NCBI RefSeq assembly: GCF_002993365.1
Contig: NZ_PVNP01000032.1
Coordinates: 1 to 57,363, forward strand
Length of the DNA: 57,363 nt
Reading direction: 5' to 3'
DNA from: Marisediminitalea alba
GTDB lineage: Bacteria > Pseudomonadota > Gammaproteobacteria > Enterobacterales > Alteromonadaceae
The notes under the pieces were generated by a model. It had not been told where the DNA came from, did no database searches, and saw only the letters and a program-made list of their open reading frames with translations. The translations under genes and the position numbers were made by a program. Of this stretch, positions 39,749-49,099 are shown piece after piece; positions within the stretch are counted from its first letter, which is position 1; each line of letters starts with the position of its first letter.

Positions 39749-40535
39749 ACCGCGCAAAACTGTGCAGCAGGCAACTAAAAAAGACGACGTTGCCAAACGT
39801 TTCAGTGGCGCAGCCAGACAGTATGATGACATTGCCAATATTCAGGCGCAGATAGCCACAGCAGCACTTGCCCGTTTACCTGCTGCGATGTTCAACAACG
39901 CGCTGGATATTGGCTGTGGCACCGGCCGTCATACTGAGCGCCTGAGCCGGATAGCCACTACGACAACCGGGCTCGACTTAGCCGCTGGCATGGTCGCGCA
40001 GGCTAAGCGAAATTACCCAGCTCTTCATTTTGTGCAGGGCGATGCCGAGCAACTCCCCTGGCAGAATGCCGCTATTGATATGGTTTTTTCTTCCATGGCG
40101 CTACAGTGGTGTCGTGGTCCGCAAGTCGCTCTTGCTGAAATATCCCGGGTTTTACACCCTGGTGGTCGTGCTGAACTGGCCATTATGGTGAATGGATCTT
40201 TTACTGAATTACGCCAGGCAAGTTGCGCTGCCGGAGTATCGCTACGTATCAACGAGCTGTTCGCCGCCAGCGATTGGCTTAATGCGCTGAGCCAGACCGG
40301 TTTGAACTATGGCACACATGAACTTGTTGAATACCGCGATGAATTTGATGATATTTTGAAGCTGCTGCGCTCAATCAAAGGCGTTGGCGCTGGCAGTAGC
40401 GCGCTGGGCGCCAAGCGCCAGGGGCTAACCCGTAAAGCGCTAAACCAACTTGAAGCAGCGATGCCACGCAACGAGCAGGGGCCGTTAACCAACACCTACA
40501 CCGTATTACACCTGACGCTGGAGAAACCATTTTGA
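39735..40535 (+). CDS. bioC: Malonyl-ACP O-methyltransferase
   Basis: Methylates malonyl-ACP to start the disguised pimelate chain. 266 residues with the class I methyltransferase fold: motif I ALDIGCGTGRHTERLS, then TGLDLAAGMVAQAKRNYP, VQGDAEQLPW and VFSSMALQWCRGPQVALAEISRVL. The start overlaps the bioF end by 14 bases and the stop overlaps the bioD start. The matching esterase BioH or BioV is not in this window. Confidence 0.94.
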   Translation: MALIEPRKTVQQATKKDDVAKRFSGAARQYDDIANIQAQIATAALARLPAAMFNNALDIGCGTGRHTERLSRIATTTTGLDLAAGMVAQAKRNYPALHFVQGDAEQLPWQNAAIDMVFSSMALQWCRGPQVALAEISRVLHPGGRAELAIMVNGSFTELRQASCAAGVSLRINELFAASDWLNALSQTGLNYGTHELVEYRDEFDDILKLLRSIKGVGAGSSALGAKRQGLTRKALNQLEAAMPRNEQGPLTNTYTVLHLTLEKPF

Positions 40536-41197
40536 CCCAGGCTTTTTTCGTTACCGGCACTGATACCGAAGTAGGCAAGACCTACGTAAGCGCAATGTTC
40601 CTTAAAGCCGCGGTAATGGCCGGCAAGCGTGCCATAGGCTACAAGCCTGTGGCAGCGGGCTGTGAATGGCAGACCGGCCAGTGGCAAAACGAGGATGCAC
40701 TGGCCTTACAGCAGGCATCCAATGTTGAGTTAACGCTTAAAGAGGTAAATCCTGTGGCGTTGGAGCCAGCAATAGCACCGCATATTGCCGCCGAGCTTGC
40801 CGGTGAGTCAATCAGTGAAGGTGTGATTAAAGGTGGCTTTGATAATCTGCTTAGCAGGCAAGCTGATGTGTTGCTGATGGAAGGTGCTGGTGGCTGGCGT
40901 TTACCCATTGGCAATCAACGCTTTTTAAGTGACGTGGTGAAAGCCCTTCAGCTTGATGTCATCATCGTAGTAGGCATGCGTCTTGGCTGCCTGAATCACG
41001 CGTTACTGACTGCCGAAGCCGTAAAGGCTGACGGCCTTAATATCAAAGGCTGGGTGGCCAATACACTGACACCCGATATGCCTTATTTTAATGAAAATCT
41101 GGCGACGCTCGAGCAGCTAATGCCAGCGCCGCGTCTGGCAACTATTCCCTATAAGTCAGTGCCGGATTTTGCCGCACTGGGCGAGCTCTTCAACTAA
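40532..41197 (+). CDS. bioD: Dethiobiotin synthetase
   Basis: Carboxylates DAPA with ATP to dethiobiotin. 221 residues: P-loop FFVTGTDTEVGKTYVS, AIGYKPVAAGCEWQ, VLLMEGAGGWRLPIG and VVGMRLGCLNHALLT. It begins with TTG, overlapping the bioC stop by three bases; the ribosome site ggag precedes it and MTQAFFVTGTDTEVGKT matches the family N-terminus. Its 3' end overlaps the convergent pepE end by eight bases. Confidence 0.95.
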   Translation: MTQAFFVTGTDTEVGKTYVSAMFLKAAVMAGKRAIGYKPVAAGCEWQTGQWQNEDALALQQASNVELTLKEVNPVALEPAIAPHIAAELAGESISEGVIKGGFDNLLSRQADVLLMEGAGGWRLPIGNQRFLSDVVKALQLDVIIVVGMRLGCLNHALLTAEAVKADGLNIKGWVANTLTPDMPYFNENLATLEQLMPAPRLATIPYKSVPDFAALGELFN

Positions 41198-41903
41198 TAT
41201 AGTTGGTCAAGTCCTGGCCTGGCGCGATAGGGGTTTTATCATCGCCGCTAAAACAAAAACCTTCCAGCTCACCCAACAAAGTAAGCCGTCCTTCAGTATA
41301 TTGCAGGGCAGTGCCTTCCCGGATAGCCAGTACAGGCGTTTCCGGGTTGAGGCGCGTGAACTCAAACAACCGGTCATCCCGGGTTTCACCATTATGTCCG
41401 GGCCGCTGATAATCAGTATAGTGGGGATTTAACTGGCAGTGCACAACGTTAAGCGCAGCAAAAGAGGGCGGTTCAATAATCGGCATATCATTGGTTGTGC
41501 GGATACTGTTGCCGCAAATATTACTGCCCGCGCTCCAGCCAATGTAAGGCATGCCCTGGCTGACCTGGCGCTGCAGAGGTTCAATTAGTGACTGCTTATA
41601 CAGCTCATTGAGTAAATTAAAGGTGTTTCCACCCCCAACCAATACAGCCTTAGCAGAGGCGATTGCGTCCTGCGGATCGTCGCAGCTATGGATACCGGTA
41701 ATATTGAGCTGTGGAAGGGCCTCGCGGACTTTTTCTAAATAGTCATCCCAGCCCAGCGTGACCCCGGCAAATGGAATGAACAAGACGTCCAGCTCCTCGC
41801 TGAGGTGGTGTAAAATCATCTCGCGGGCATGGGCCAGATACTCTTCGTCGCCCATTCGGGAACTGGAGAGCATTAGCACGTGTGGTTTAGTTTCTGTCGG
41901 CAT
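41190..41903 (-). CDS. pepE: Dipeptidase E (alpha-aspartyl dipeptidase)
   Basis: Family S51 serine peptidase that cleaves Asp-X dipeptides. 237 residues. The catalytic residues match E. coli PepE with a constant offset of four: S124 in YIGWSAGSN, D139 in IRTTNDMPI and H161 in QLNPHYTD. FIPFAGVTLGWDDY and VLVGGGNTFNLL are conserved. It is convergent with bioD; the two ends overlap by eight bases. Confidence 0.95.
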   Translation of the reverse strand: MPTETKPHVLMLSSSRMGDEEYLAHAREMILHHLSEELDVLFIPFAGVTLGWDDYLEKVREALPQLNITGIHSCDDPQDAIASAKAVLVGGGNTFNLLNELYKQSLIEPLQRQVSQGMPYIGWSAGSNICGNSIRTTNDMPIIEPPSFAALNVVHCQLNPHYTDYQRPGHNGETRDDRLFEFTRLNPETPVLAIREGTALQYTEGRLTLLGELEGFCFSGDDKTPIAPGQDLTNYIS

Positions 41904-42057
41904 TAATCTTTCTCTTTGTTTTTTTCGTGGGTTTTAGCATAGTGTTCAACGCTAATGATAAGTACAATACCACGCTCGAACCGGTGGGGTAAGTCGCATT
42001 GCCAGCAGGCCGGGAAAGTTGCAGGCTAAGCATACTGACGTAAAGATAGGAATTACC

Positions 42058-42522
42058 ATGACATCACCCAAAGCTGTTTTATTTGTCTGTCTTGGCAATA
42101 TTTGCCGCTCGCCCACGGCTGAGGCGGTATTCCGCCACAAGGCTGATGAGGCAGGACTTAAATTGACCATAGATTCAGCCGGTACTCATGGTTACCACAC
42201 TGGTAGCCCGCCAGACAAACGCTCGCAAGCCGCCGGGCAGGAGCGTGGCTACAGTTTTAAAGGGCTGAAGTGTCGACGGGTGAGTGACACCGATTTTGAA
42301 ACTTTTGACCTGATCCTGGCCATGGATCAGAGCAACCTTGAAAACCTGCGCGAGATGAGCGACCCGGAACATCATCACAAAATTCGCCTGATGCTGGATT
42401 TTGCCGGTTATGAGAATGAAGAAGTACCGGATCCGTATTACGGTGGCAAAAAAGGCTTTGAACTGGTGCTTGGCTTAATAGAGGAAGCTTCAGACGGCTT
42501 GATTAAGGCGCTCAGAAGTTAA
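42058..42522 (+). CDS. Low molecular weight protein-tyrosine phosphatase
   Basis: 154 residues. The phosphatase loop C(X)5R is C11 to R17 in VCLGNICRSPTAEAV, and the general acid is in PDPYYGG. The ATG at 42058 has a ribosome site (gatagga); upstream in-frame starts lack one. LMW phosphatases often work with polysaccharide-export tyrosine kinases, but no such kinase is here. Its stop overlaps the start of the next ABC permease gene (TAATG), so the three downstream genes appear to form one operon. Confidence 0.93.
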   Translation: MTSPKAVLFVCLGNICRSPTAEAVFRHKADEAGLKLTIDSAGTHGYHTGSPPDKRSQAAGQERGYSFKGLKCRRVSDTDFETFDLILAMDQSNLENLREMSDPEHHHKIRLMLDFAGYENEEVPDPYYGGKKGFELVLGLIEEASDGLIKALRS

Positions 42523-43490
42523 TGTCGTCCCCTGCCTCCAAATGGACTCTTGGTGCACTGGGTATTGTATTGCTGTTGTGTTTTTCTGCATTGCTCGCCA
42601 GTGTCTGGTGGCAGGCTGATACTACCGCAGAGACACGCTGGTACATTCTGGTTAATTTACAATTGCCATTGGCAATCACGGCCACCGTTGTAGGCGCAGC
42701 ACTTTGTGTAAGTGGCGCGGCCTTGCAGGTGGTGTTACGTAATCCACTGGCCGACCCGGGGATCATTGGTATTGCCAGCGGCGCCAGCCTGATGGCGGCA
42801 TTAGTGTTGATCCTGATGCCAGAGTGGATGGTCAGTACCCTGCATTACAGCATGCCACTGGCCTGTTTTGCCGGCGCGTTGCTATCGACCGCGGTTATCT
42901 ATCGCCTCTCTACGCGCTTGCGAGGGCTTAACACAGCGGTGATCCTCGCTGGTATCGCAATTACCACCTTAACCAGCGCTGTAATGGGCTGGCTTTATTT
43001 GTTCGCCGATGCGCAGTCGATGCGTAATCTTACGTTCTGGGTGATGGGCAGTCTGCATCAGGCCGACGGCTGGATTTTGTTGTGGAGCGCGCCACTGATA
43101 GCGGGCAGTTGTGTGCTTATTATCTCAAAAGGTAAGACGCTGAATTACCTCTATAACGGCGAACTGACGGCGCGCAGTGCAGGCATCGACCCGACTCACG
43201 AGAGTAAGGTTGTGCTTATAGCCTGCGCCCTGGCGGTGGGGGCGGCGGTTGCTATTGCCGGCTCTATTGCCTTTTTAGGGTTGCTGGTGCCTCATTACGT
43301 TCGTTTACTGATGGGGTTTGATAACCGGTTGGTACTGCCTGCCAGTGCTTTTTGTGGCGCGGTTTTGTTATTGCTGGTGGCATTGTTCTCGGATTTGTTG
43401 CCTTATGCGTCCTTGCCGGTCTCCATGGTTACAGCGTCTCTGGGTGGCCCGCTGCTGCTCTATGCATTACTCAAAGGGCAGTTTAAATGA
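42522..43490 (+). CDS. btuC: BtuC/FecCD-type ABC permease, probable vitamin B12
   Basis: 322 residues with about nine to ten helices of the FecCD family. GAALCVSGAALQVVLRNPLADPGIIG is the conserved loop and coupling region, and SIAFLGLLVPHYVRLLMGFDNR is the C-terminal signature. It overlaps the tyrosine-phosphatase stop by one base and its end overlaps the ATPase start by four. No periplasmic binding protein is in the operon. B12 is preferred over siderophore because the partner ATPase resembles BtuD; the substrate is not proven. Confidence 0.86.
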   Translation: MSSPASKWTLGALGIVLLLCFSALLASVWWQADTTAETRWYILVNLQLPLAITATVVGAALCVSGAALQVVLRNPLADPGIIGIASGASLMAALVLILMPEWMVSTLHYSMPLACFAGALLSTAVIYRLSTRLRGLNTAVILAGIAITTLTSAVMGWLYLFADAQSMRNLTFWVMGSLHQADGWILLWSAPLIAGSCVLIISKGKTLNYLYNGELTARSAGIDPTHESKVVLIACALAVGAAVAIAGSIAFLGLLVPHYVRLLMGFDNRLVLPASAFCGAVLLLLVALFSDLLPYASLPVSMVTASLGGPLLLYALLKGQFK

Positions 43491-44251
43491 ACCTGCCGAT
43501 TGCGCTTGAGAACATCTCTCTTGACCAGCGTCTGAATAATATCTCGGTCACTATCAGGCAACCGGGCATTACCTGTCTGCTGGGAGCCAATGGTGCAGGA
43601 AAATCAACCTTGTTACTGGTGCTGGCTGGCCTGATAGAGCCGGAGCAGGGCAAAGTACACTGGGGGCAAACCGATGTTTATGCAACGCCGCTGGCGGTGC
43701 TATCGGTACATCGCTGTTTTGTTGCTCAGCAACACAGTATTCAGTTCGAACTTAGCGGTCGCGAATGCCTGCAATTTTTAAGTCCCTGCCAGAGCAGCGA
43801 CATTCCCGGTGAGCTGATCCGGAAGCTGGATATTGCTGATTTGCTGGATAAACCGGTTAGCCGCATGTCTGGTGGTGAGTTACAACGTATCATGATTAGC
43901 CGCGCGTTGTTACAGGTGTGGCCAGCTATTAAATCCGGTAATGCTATTATAGTGCTGGACGAGCCACTCCAGGGAGTGGATATTCGTCACCAGACAGTGT
44001 TGATGCAGTGGCTCAGTGCGCTGGCGAAGGTCGGTAATCAAATAATTATGAGCTGTCATGATATCAATATTGCTAACACCTTTGCCGATACGGTATTGTT
44101 AGTAAAGGCGGGGCAAATGCTTGCATACGGACCTACCAGAGATGTACTCAACCTGTCTAACCTGTGGTTAACCTTTGATTGTCAGTTTGAATGCCTGTTT
44201 AAGGATGAGCAGCGGCATTTTATTCCCGTACGACATGCAACTGGCTTTTAA
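43487..44251 (+). CDS. btuD: BtuD-type ABC ATPase, probable vitamin B12
   Basis: 254 residues. Walker A is GANGAGKST, the signature is MSGGELQRI, Walker B is IIVLDEP and the switch His is in MSCHD. The insertion LLQVWPAIKSGNAI before Walker B resembles the E. coli BtuD insertion VLQITPQANPAG, which favours B12 over siderophore import. It overlaps the permease end by four bases. No cobalamin riboswitch was seen upstream of the operon. Confidence 0.83.
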   Translation: MNLPIALENISLDQRLNNISVTIRQPGITCLLGANGAGKSTLLLVLAGLIEPEQGKVHWGQTDVYATPLAVLSVHRCFVAQQHSIQFELSGRECLQFLSPCQSSDIPGELIRKLDIADLLDKPVSRMSGGELQRIMISRALLQVWPAIKSGNAIIVLDEPLQGVDIRHQTVLMQWLSALAKVGNQIIMSCHDINIANTFADTVLLVKAGQMLAYGPTRDVLNLSNLWLTFDCQFECLFKDEQRHFIPVRHATGF

Positions 44252-44296
44252 AGGATTAGTCGTTTTCTGAAATTTCCCATTTGAAAGAGGTGCTAA

Positions 44297-45640
44297 GTGA
44301 ATAACTGGCAACCAGATAGCTGGCGGGCAAAGCCAATTTTGCAACAGCCAGAATACGAGGATAAAGCTGAACTGGACCGGGTAGAGCAGACCCTCGGTTC
44401 GTATCCTCCTTTAGTGTTTGCCGCTGAAGCCCGAGAGCTGCGTCGCCAGCTTGGTCAGGTATGCGAAGGTAAAGGATTCTTACTTCAGGGCGGTGACTGC
44501 GCGGAATCGTTTAGTGAGTTTAATGCACCGAAGATCCGCGATACCTTTAAAGTACTGTTGCAAATGGCGATTGTGCTGACTTTCGCCGGTCGTTGCCCGG
44601 TAACCAAAGTCGCGCGCATGGCCGGTCAGTACGCCAAACCACGTTCGTCGGACTTTGAAACCATCAATGGTATAACCCTGCCCAGTTATCGAGGCGATAT
44701 TATTAACAGCTTTGAGTTTACCGAAGCAGCGCGTCGCCCTGATCCACAGCGTCTGGTTGAAGCCTATCACCGTAGTTCTGCCACGTTAAATCTGTTGCGT
44801 GCTTTTGCTCAGGGCGGACTTGCTGACCTGCACGAAGTGAACCGCTGGAATATGGCGTTTCTGGAAAACAACCCGCAAAAAGATAAGTATCTGGACTTAT
44901 CCCGCCGCATTCAGGATACCCTGGAGTTTATGGATGTCATTGGCATTAACTCCACCAATACGCCATCGTTACACGAAACGTCATTGTTTACCTCGCACGA
45001 GGCGTTGTTGCTTAATTATGAGCAGGCTTTAACGCGTATTGATACGCTAACGGGTAAGCCTTATGACTGTTCTGCGCATATGGTATGGATTGGTGAGCGT
45101 ACACGTCAGCTCGACCATGCGCATATTGAGTTCTTCCGCGGTATCAATAACCCTGTGGGTGTGAAAGTTGGCCCGTCAATGGAAGAAGACGAACTTATTC
45201 GTCTGATTGATGCGCTTAATCCGAATAACGATCCGGGCAGACTCACTCTGATCACCCGTATGGGGGCAGACAAGCTGGAAGCGAATTTACCGCGTCTGTT
45301 GCGCCGGGTGAAAGCCGAAGGGCGCAACGTGGTGTGGAGTTCCGACCCCATGCACGGCAATACTTTCTCGGCCTCCAGTGGCTATAAAACCCGTAACTTT
45401 GATGCCATCCTGAGCGAGATTAAGCAGTTCTTCCAGGCCCATGAAGCTGAAGGCACTTACGCGGGCGGTATCCACCTGGAGATGACGGGGCAGCACGTTA
45501 CCGAATGTACTGGTGGGGCTTACCAAATCAGTGACGAAGATCTTAAGGAAGCCTATAAAACTCAGTGTGATCCGCGCTTAAATGCTGATCAGGTACTGGA
45601 AATGGCGTTTCTGGTAGCAGACCACTTACGTAGTAAGTAG
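44297..45640 (+). CDS. 3-deoxy-7-phosphoheptulonate synthase, class II
   Basis: First enzyme of the shikimate pathway, joining PEP and erythrose 4-phosphate. The 447 residues belong to class II (plant and Pseudomonas/Mycobacterium type), not the AroFGH class. Motifs: [45 protein letters not shown] and [13 protein letters not shown], with [15 protein letters not shown] near the end holding metal ligands. The ribosome site is gaaagagg. A terminator follows at 45670. Confidence 0.97.
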   Translation: MNNWQPDSWRAKPILQQPEYEDKAELDRVEQTLGSYPPLVFAAEARELRRQLGQVCEGKGFLLQGGDCAESFSEFNAPKIRDTFKVLLQMAIVLTFAGRCPVTKVARMAGQYAKPRSSDFETINGITLPSYRGDIINSFEFTEAARRPDPQRLVEAYHRSSATLNLLRAFAQGGLADLHEVNRWNMAFLENNPQKDKYLDLSRRIQDTLEFMDVIGINSTNTPSLHETSLFTSHEALLLNYEQALTRIDTLTGKPYDCSAHMVWIGERTRQLDHAHIEFFRGINNPVGVKVGPSMEEDELIRLIDALNPNNDPGRLTLITRMGADKLEANLPRLLRRVKAEGRNVVWSSDPMHGNTFSASSGYKTRNFDAILSEIKQFFQAHEAEGTYAGGIHLEMTGQHVTECTGGAYQISDEDLKEAYKTQCDPRLNADQVLEMAFLVADHLRSK

Positions 45641-45667
45641 CCTGTTGGCTGTAGTCTTTATCGGATA

Positions 45668-45994
45668 TCAGAGCGCAGCGAGGCAATCGCTGCGCTCTTT
45701 TTCGTTAAGGACGCCGGTAAAGATGGATTTACGACGTAGCGCTGTGGTGGTTTTATCGGTGGCGGTTATCGCTTTAATGAAGCTTTGAGGCGTGTTTACC
45801 TGGGCAAGAATTGCCTGCCAGTTCAGATAGGCACCATAGCTGAGCAGTTTTTGCTCGTAGCGCTGTTGTAATGTGCTTGTGGCCTGGCTTAACAGTGCCG
45901 GCTCAGCCAGCACTTTGCGGGCTATACAGCCATGTAAGCACAGGCTGCGCTTATCTGCTTCGAGTTGCTGGTACTTTTTTTGATGGTAAACCAT
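45668..45994 (-). CDS. Small hypothetical protein
   Basis: 108 residues, basic and helical, with two Cys near CLHGCIARK and no recognised domain. The ATG at 45994 lies four bases after the stop of the upstream DUF3820 gene, so it is co-transcribed with that gene and the ABC exporter; an upstream TTG frame would overlap the neighbour. The C-terminal codons include the inverted repeat of the opposing terminator. Confidence 0.65.
   Translation of the reverse strand: MVYHQKKYQQLEADKRSLCLHGCIARKVLAEPALLSQATSTLQQRYEQKLLSYGAYLNWQAILAQVNTPQSFIKAITATDKTTTALRRKSIFTGVLNEKERSDCLAAL
45670..45703 (+). terminator. Terminator of the DAHP synthase gene, inside an opposing coding end
   Basis: AGAGCGCAGCGA and TCGCTGCGCTCT form a perfect 12-bp stem, loop GGCAA, followed by TTTTT on the plus strand. 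The hairpin lies within the last 30 or so bases of the convergent small gene, so it must serve both termination and coding. Confidence 0.92.
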
Positions 45995-45998
45995 GGCG

Positions 45999-46226
45999 CT
46001 AGTCTTCAATTAACGGCGTAAGCATACCTTCCATGCCGTTCAGTTTGATTTCGTACATCAGCGCCAGTTGCTCACCGAGCTTTCCGACCGGAAAACCTTG
46101 CTTGGCAAACCATACCAGGTAGGGTTCGGGCAACTGGATGAGCTTACGCCCGGCATATTTGCCAAAGGGCATAGTCTGATTAATGGCCTGTTTAAGGGCC
46201 GCCGCGTCGGGCATTGTGTTTGTCAT
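45999..46226 (-). CDS. DUF3820 family protein
   Basis: 75 residues. MPFGKYAGRKLIQLPEPYLVWFAKQGFPVGKLG and LALMYEIKLNGMEGMLTPL match DUF3820, a short soluble family of unknown function. It starts three bases after the ABC exporter stop and ends four bases before the next gene, so the three form an operon. Confidence 0.85.
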   Translation of the reverse strand: MTNTMPDAAALKQAINQTMPFGKYAGRKLIQLPEPYLVWFAKQGFPVGKLGEQLALMYEIKLNGMEGMLTPLIED

Positions 46227-46228
46227 GG

Positions 46229-48010
46229 TTAAGTCGCCTGCTTTTGCTGTGCCTGCCAGAGGCCGGCATAAACGCCTTGTTGACTGAGCAGTGCATCGTG
46301 ATTGCCATGTTCGATGAGCCGGCCCTGACTCATAACCAGAATTTTATCGGCATCCACAATGGTTGACAAACGGTGGGCTATTACCAGACTGGTGTGGCCT
46401 TTGGCGACTTCCCGCAGCGCACGGAGTATGGCTTGTTCAGACTGACTATCCAGCGACGAGGTGGCCTCATCGAAGACCATGATTGCCGGACGTTTTAATA
46501 TCGCCCGGGCGATAGCAACCCGCTGCTTTTCACCGCCAGATAGCTTAAGGCCTCGCTCGCCTACTTTGGTTTGGGCACCTTCGGGCAATTGACTGATAAA
46601 CTGATCAAGATGGGCCAGACGAATGGCTTCATGCACATCTTCCTCACTGGCATCGGGCCGACCGTAGCGGATGTTCTCGAAAATAGAGTCGTTAAATAAC
46701 ACGGTATCCTGGGGAACGATGCCAATATGCTGACGTAAACTGTGCTGAGTGACGTCTGCAATATTCTGGCCGTCGATAGTGATCCTGCCGGATGCCGGGT
46801 CGTAGAAACGAAACAGTAATTTAACCAGGGTGGACTTTCCGGCACCACTTTCGCCCACTACAGCCACCTTGCTGCCGGGTTCAACCGTAAAGCTAACATC
46901 GCTGAGGATCGGGCGGTCGTCGTGATAAGCAAAGCTTACCTGCTCAAACTCAATGCGCCCCTCACGGGTAACCAGCGTTGTTGCATCCTGACTATCATCT
47001 ACCTGCGGGGTTCTGTCGAGCAGTTTAAATAAGTTTTCAATATTGGCCAGTGAACCTCGAATTTCGCGGTAAACAAACCCCAGAAAGTTGAGTGGCATAA
47101 AGATTTGCATGGTGAAGGCGTTGATTAGCACAAAGTCGCCAATGGTCATATTGCCTTCGCTGACCTCAAGGGCCGCCAGCAATAGCATGCTGGTCATGGC
47201 GGTAGCAATAATAAAAGCCTGGCCACCGTTTAAGGCAAATAAGGATAAACGGTTTTTGCGGCGCGCGGTTTCCCATTGGGCCAGGTTACTGTCGTACAGA
47301 TTGGCTTCGTATTGCTCATTATTGAAATACTTCACGGTTTCGTAATTTAGCAGGCTGTCGATGGCGCGGGTATTGGTGCTGGAGTCAGCCTGATTAACCT
47401 GGCGGACATATTCAGTGCGCCAATCGGTGGCTTTCATTGAAAACCATACATAGGCAATCACCGAGCAGAGGATAATCAACGCAAATAATACGCCGTACTG
47501 AGTCAGTAATATGCCCACCACCAGCGCTATTTCCAGCAAGGTAGGGCCGATGTTAAACACCATAAACCGCATCAGAAAACTAATGCCACTGGTGCCCCGC
47601 TCAATGTCCCTCGACAATCCGCCGGTTTGTCTTGAAAGGTGGAAGCCCAGATCCAGCCGGTGTAAGTGTTCAAACACCTGCAGGCCGAGGCGGCGCATGG
47701 CACGCTCAGTTACGCGGCCAAACAGTGTGTCGCGTACCTCGCCCAACAACACATTGGACAGTCGTAATACGCCATAAGCGAACACTAGTGATAGTGGGAC
47801 GGCCAGGGCTTTTATGGTGTCGTCGTTGAGACTGTCGACGGTATGTTTAAGAATAAAAGGCAGGCCAATGCTGGCCAGTTTAGCCGCTACAAGGCATAAC
47901 AGGGCTAGAAAAACCCGCTGTTTAAATTCCAGCAGGTAGGGCCATAACTGCCGAAATACCTGCCATTGCATAGGAGTGTTGGGATCAACCGGTTGGCGAT
48001 GTGGGCGCAT
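46229..48010 (-). CDS. ATM1-type ABC exporter
   Basis: A 593-residue half-transporter. Six transmembrane helices (about residues 35-320) are followed by an ATPase: Walker A VGESGAGKST, Q-loop IVPQDTVLF, signature LKLSGGEKQRVAIARA, Walker B IMVFDEATSSLD and the switch H in VIAHRLST. HLHRLDLGFHLSRQTGGLSRDIERGTSGI and LNYETVKYFNNE are features of the ATM1/HMT1 group, mitochondrial relatives of which export glutathione-linked sulfur compounds. Its bacterial role may be metal or thiol export. It is the first gene of its operon. Confidence 0.93.
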   Translation of the reverse strand: MRPHRQPVDPNTPMQWQVFRQLWPYLLEFKQRVFLALLCLVAAKLASIGLPFILKHTVDSLNDDTIKALAVPLSLVFAYGVLRLSNVLLGEVRDTLFGRVTERAMRRLGLQVFEHLHRLDLGFHLSRQTGGLSRDIERGTSGISFLMRFMVFNIGPTLLEIALVVGILLTQYGVLFALIILCSVIAYVWFSMKATDWRTEYVRQVNQADSSTNTRAIDSLLNYETVKYFNNEQYEANLYDSNLAQWETARRKNRLSLFALNGGQAFIIATAMTSMLLLAALEVSEGNMTIGDFVLINAFTMQIFMPLNFLGFVYREIRGSLANIENLFKLLDRTPQVDDSQDATTLVTREGRIEFEQVSFAYHDDRPILSDVSFTVEPGSKVAVVGESGAGKSTLVKLLFRFYDPASGRITIDGQNIADVTQHSLRQHIGIVPQDTVLFNDSIFENIRYGRPDASEEDVHEAIRLAHLDQFISQLPEGAQTKVGERGLKLSGGEKQRVAIARAILKRPAIMVFDEATSSLDSQSEQAILRALREVAKGHTSLVIAHRLSTIVDADKILVMSQGRLIEHGNHDALLSQQGVYAGLWQAQQKQAT

Positions 48011-48093
48011 GTATCTTCTTTTATACCCTTAAAATAACAATGGTTATGTTTTGTGCCGACATAAGGTAGAATGGCCATACAGCACAATGTGCG

Positions 48094-49095
48094 ATGCTGA
48101 TAGCTGACATTAACCCTAAAGGCATTGATTTGTTACAAGATTCGTTTGGTCGCCGATTTTATTATCTGCGTTTGTCCATTACTGATGTATGCAACTTTCG
48201 TTGTCAGTATTGCCTGCCCGATGGTTACCAGGGCCAGGCCCAGCAGTTTCTGAGCCTAAATGAAATTGACACCCTGGTAAATGCTTTTGCGCAAATGGGC
48301 ACCTCGAAAATTCGGGTGACCGGCGGTGAGCCCACCCTGCGACGAGATATTGTTGATGTGGTTGCCAGCTGTGCGCAAACCGAAGGGATCAGTAAAGTGG
48401 CTATGACCACCCATGCGGGCAAACTGTCTTCACTGGCAACGCCACTGGCCCGGGCCGGGTTGAAACAGGTCAATATCAGTCTGGATAGTCTGGACCCGGC
48501 ACAGTTTGCACTGCTTAGTGGTCAGGACAAACTGAATGCCGTACTCGATGGCGTGGAGTCAGCCATCGTTGAGGGCATGAATGTTAAGGTTAATGCAGTA
48601 TTGCTGCGCCCCTGGGCTGATGCGCAGTTACGCGATTTTACCACCTGGCTGAAAGACATGCCGGTAACAGTTCGATTTATTGAGCTGATGGAAACCGGCC
48701 AGCACAAGGCCTTTTTTAAATCTCATCATGTCAGTGCCGAACCCCATCTGGCAGCGCTTAAAGCTCAGGGCTGGCAGCCGTTGCCGCGTGATAAGGATGC
48801 TGGCCCGGCCATTGAACTGGCGCATCCTGATTATGTTGGCCGGATTGGCTTTATTATGCCTTATAGCAGTGATTTCTGTGACAGCTGCAACCGCTTGCGC
48901 ATTACTGCGCTGGGCAAACTGCATTTATGTTTATTCAGTGAACAGGGGCTCGATTTACGTGAGTCATTAGAGTCGGGCAATGTGCAGGCGGTTAAGGACT
49001 TTGTGGCGTCGAGTCTGGCCGACAAAAAAGTGTCTCATTACCTGCAGGAAGGCATCACCGGGATCACTAAAAATCTTTCCATGCTGGGCGGATAA
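48094..49095 (+). CDS. moaA: GTP 3',8-cyclase (molybdopterin synthesis)
   Basis: Radical SAM enzyme for the first step of molybdenum cofactor synthesis. 333 residues. The SAM cluster is C33, C37 and C40 (VCNFRCQYC). The second cluster is C262, C265 and C279 (FCDSCNRLRI, HLCLF). The C-terminal SMLGG carries the double glycine needed for activity. RVTGGEPTLRRDIV is the conserved GGEP loop. The other moa genes are not here. It is divergent from the ABC exporter, with 83 bases between them, too little for a Moco riboswitch. Confidence 0.96.
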   Translation: MLIADINPKGIDLLQDSFGRRFYYLRLSITDVCNFRCQYCLPDGYQGQAQQFLSLNEIDTLVNAFAQMGTSKIRVTGGEPTLRRDIVDVVASCAQTEGISKVAMTTHAGKLSSLATPLARAGLKQVNISLDSLDPAQFALLSGQDKLNAVLDGVESAIVEGMNVKVNAVLLRPWADAQLRDFTTWLKDMPVTVRFIELMETGQHKAFFKSHHVSAEPHLAALKAQGWQPLPRDKDAGPAIELAHPDYVGRIGFIMPYSSDFCDSCNRLRITALGKLHLCLFSEQGLDLRESLESGNVQAVKDFVASSLADKKVSHYLQEGITGITKNLSMLGG

Positions 49096-49099
49096 TACC

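Noticed and set aside
41904..42057. Cobalamin riboswitch upstream of the phosphatase-btuCD operon
   Set aside because: The gap is about 150 bases and no B12-box (GCCACTG-like) was found.
48011..48093. Moco riboswitch before moaA
   Set aside because: Only 83 bases lie between divergent genes, and no conserved fold was seen.
48980..49099. N-terminal extension of the GNAT gene into moaA
   Set aside because: The extension lies wholly inside moaA in another frame and is not homologous. The ATG at 49100 gives a normal GNAT start.
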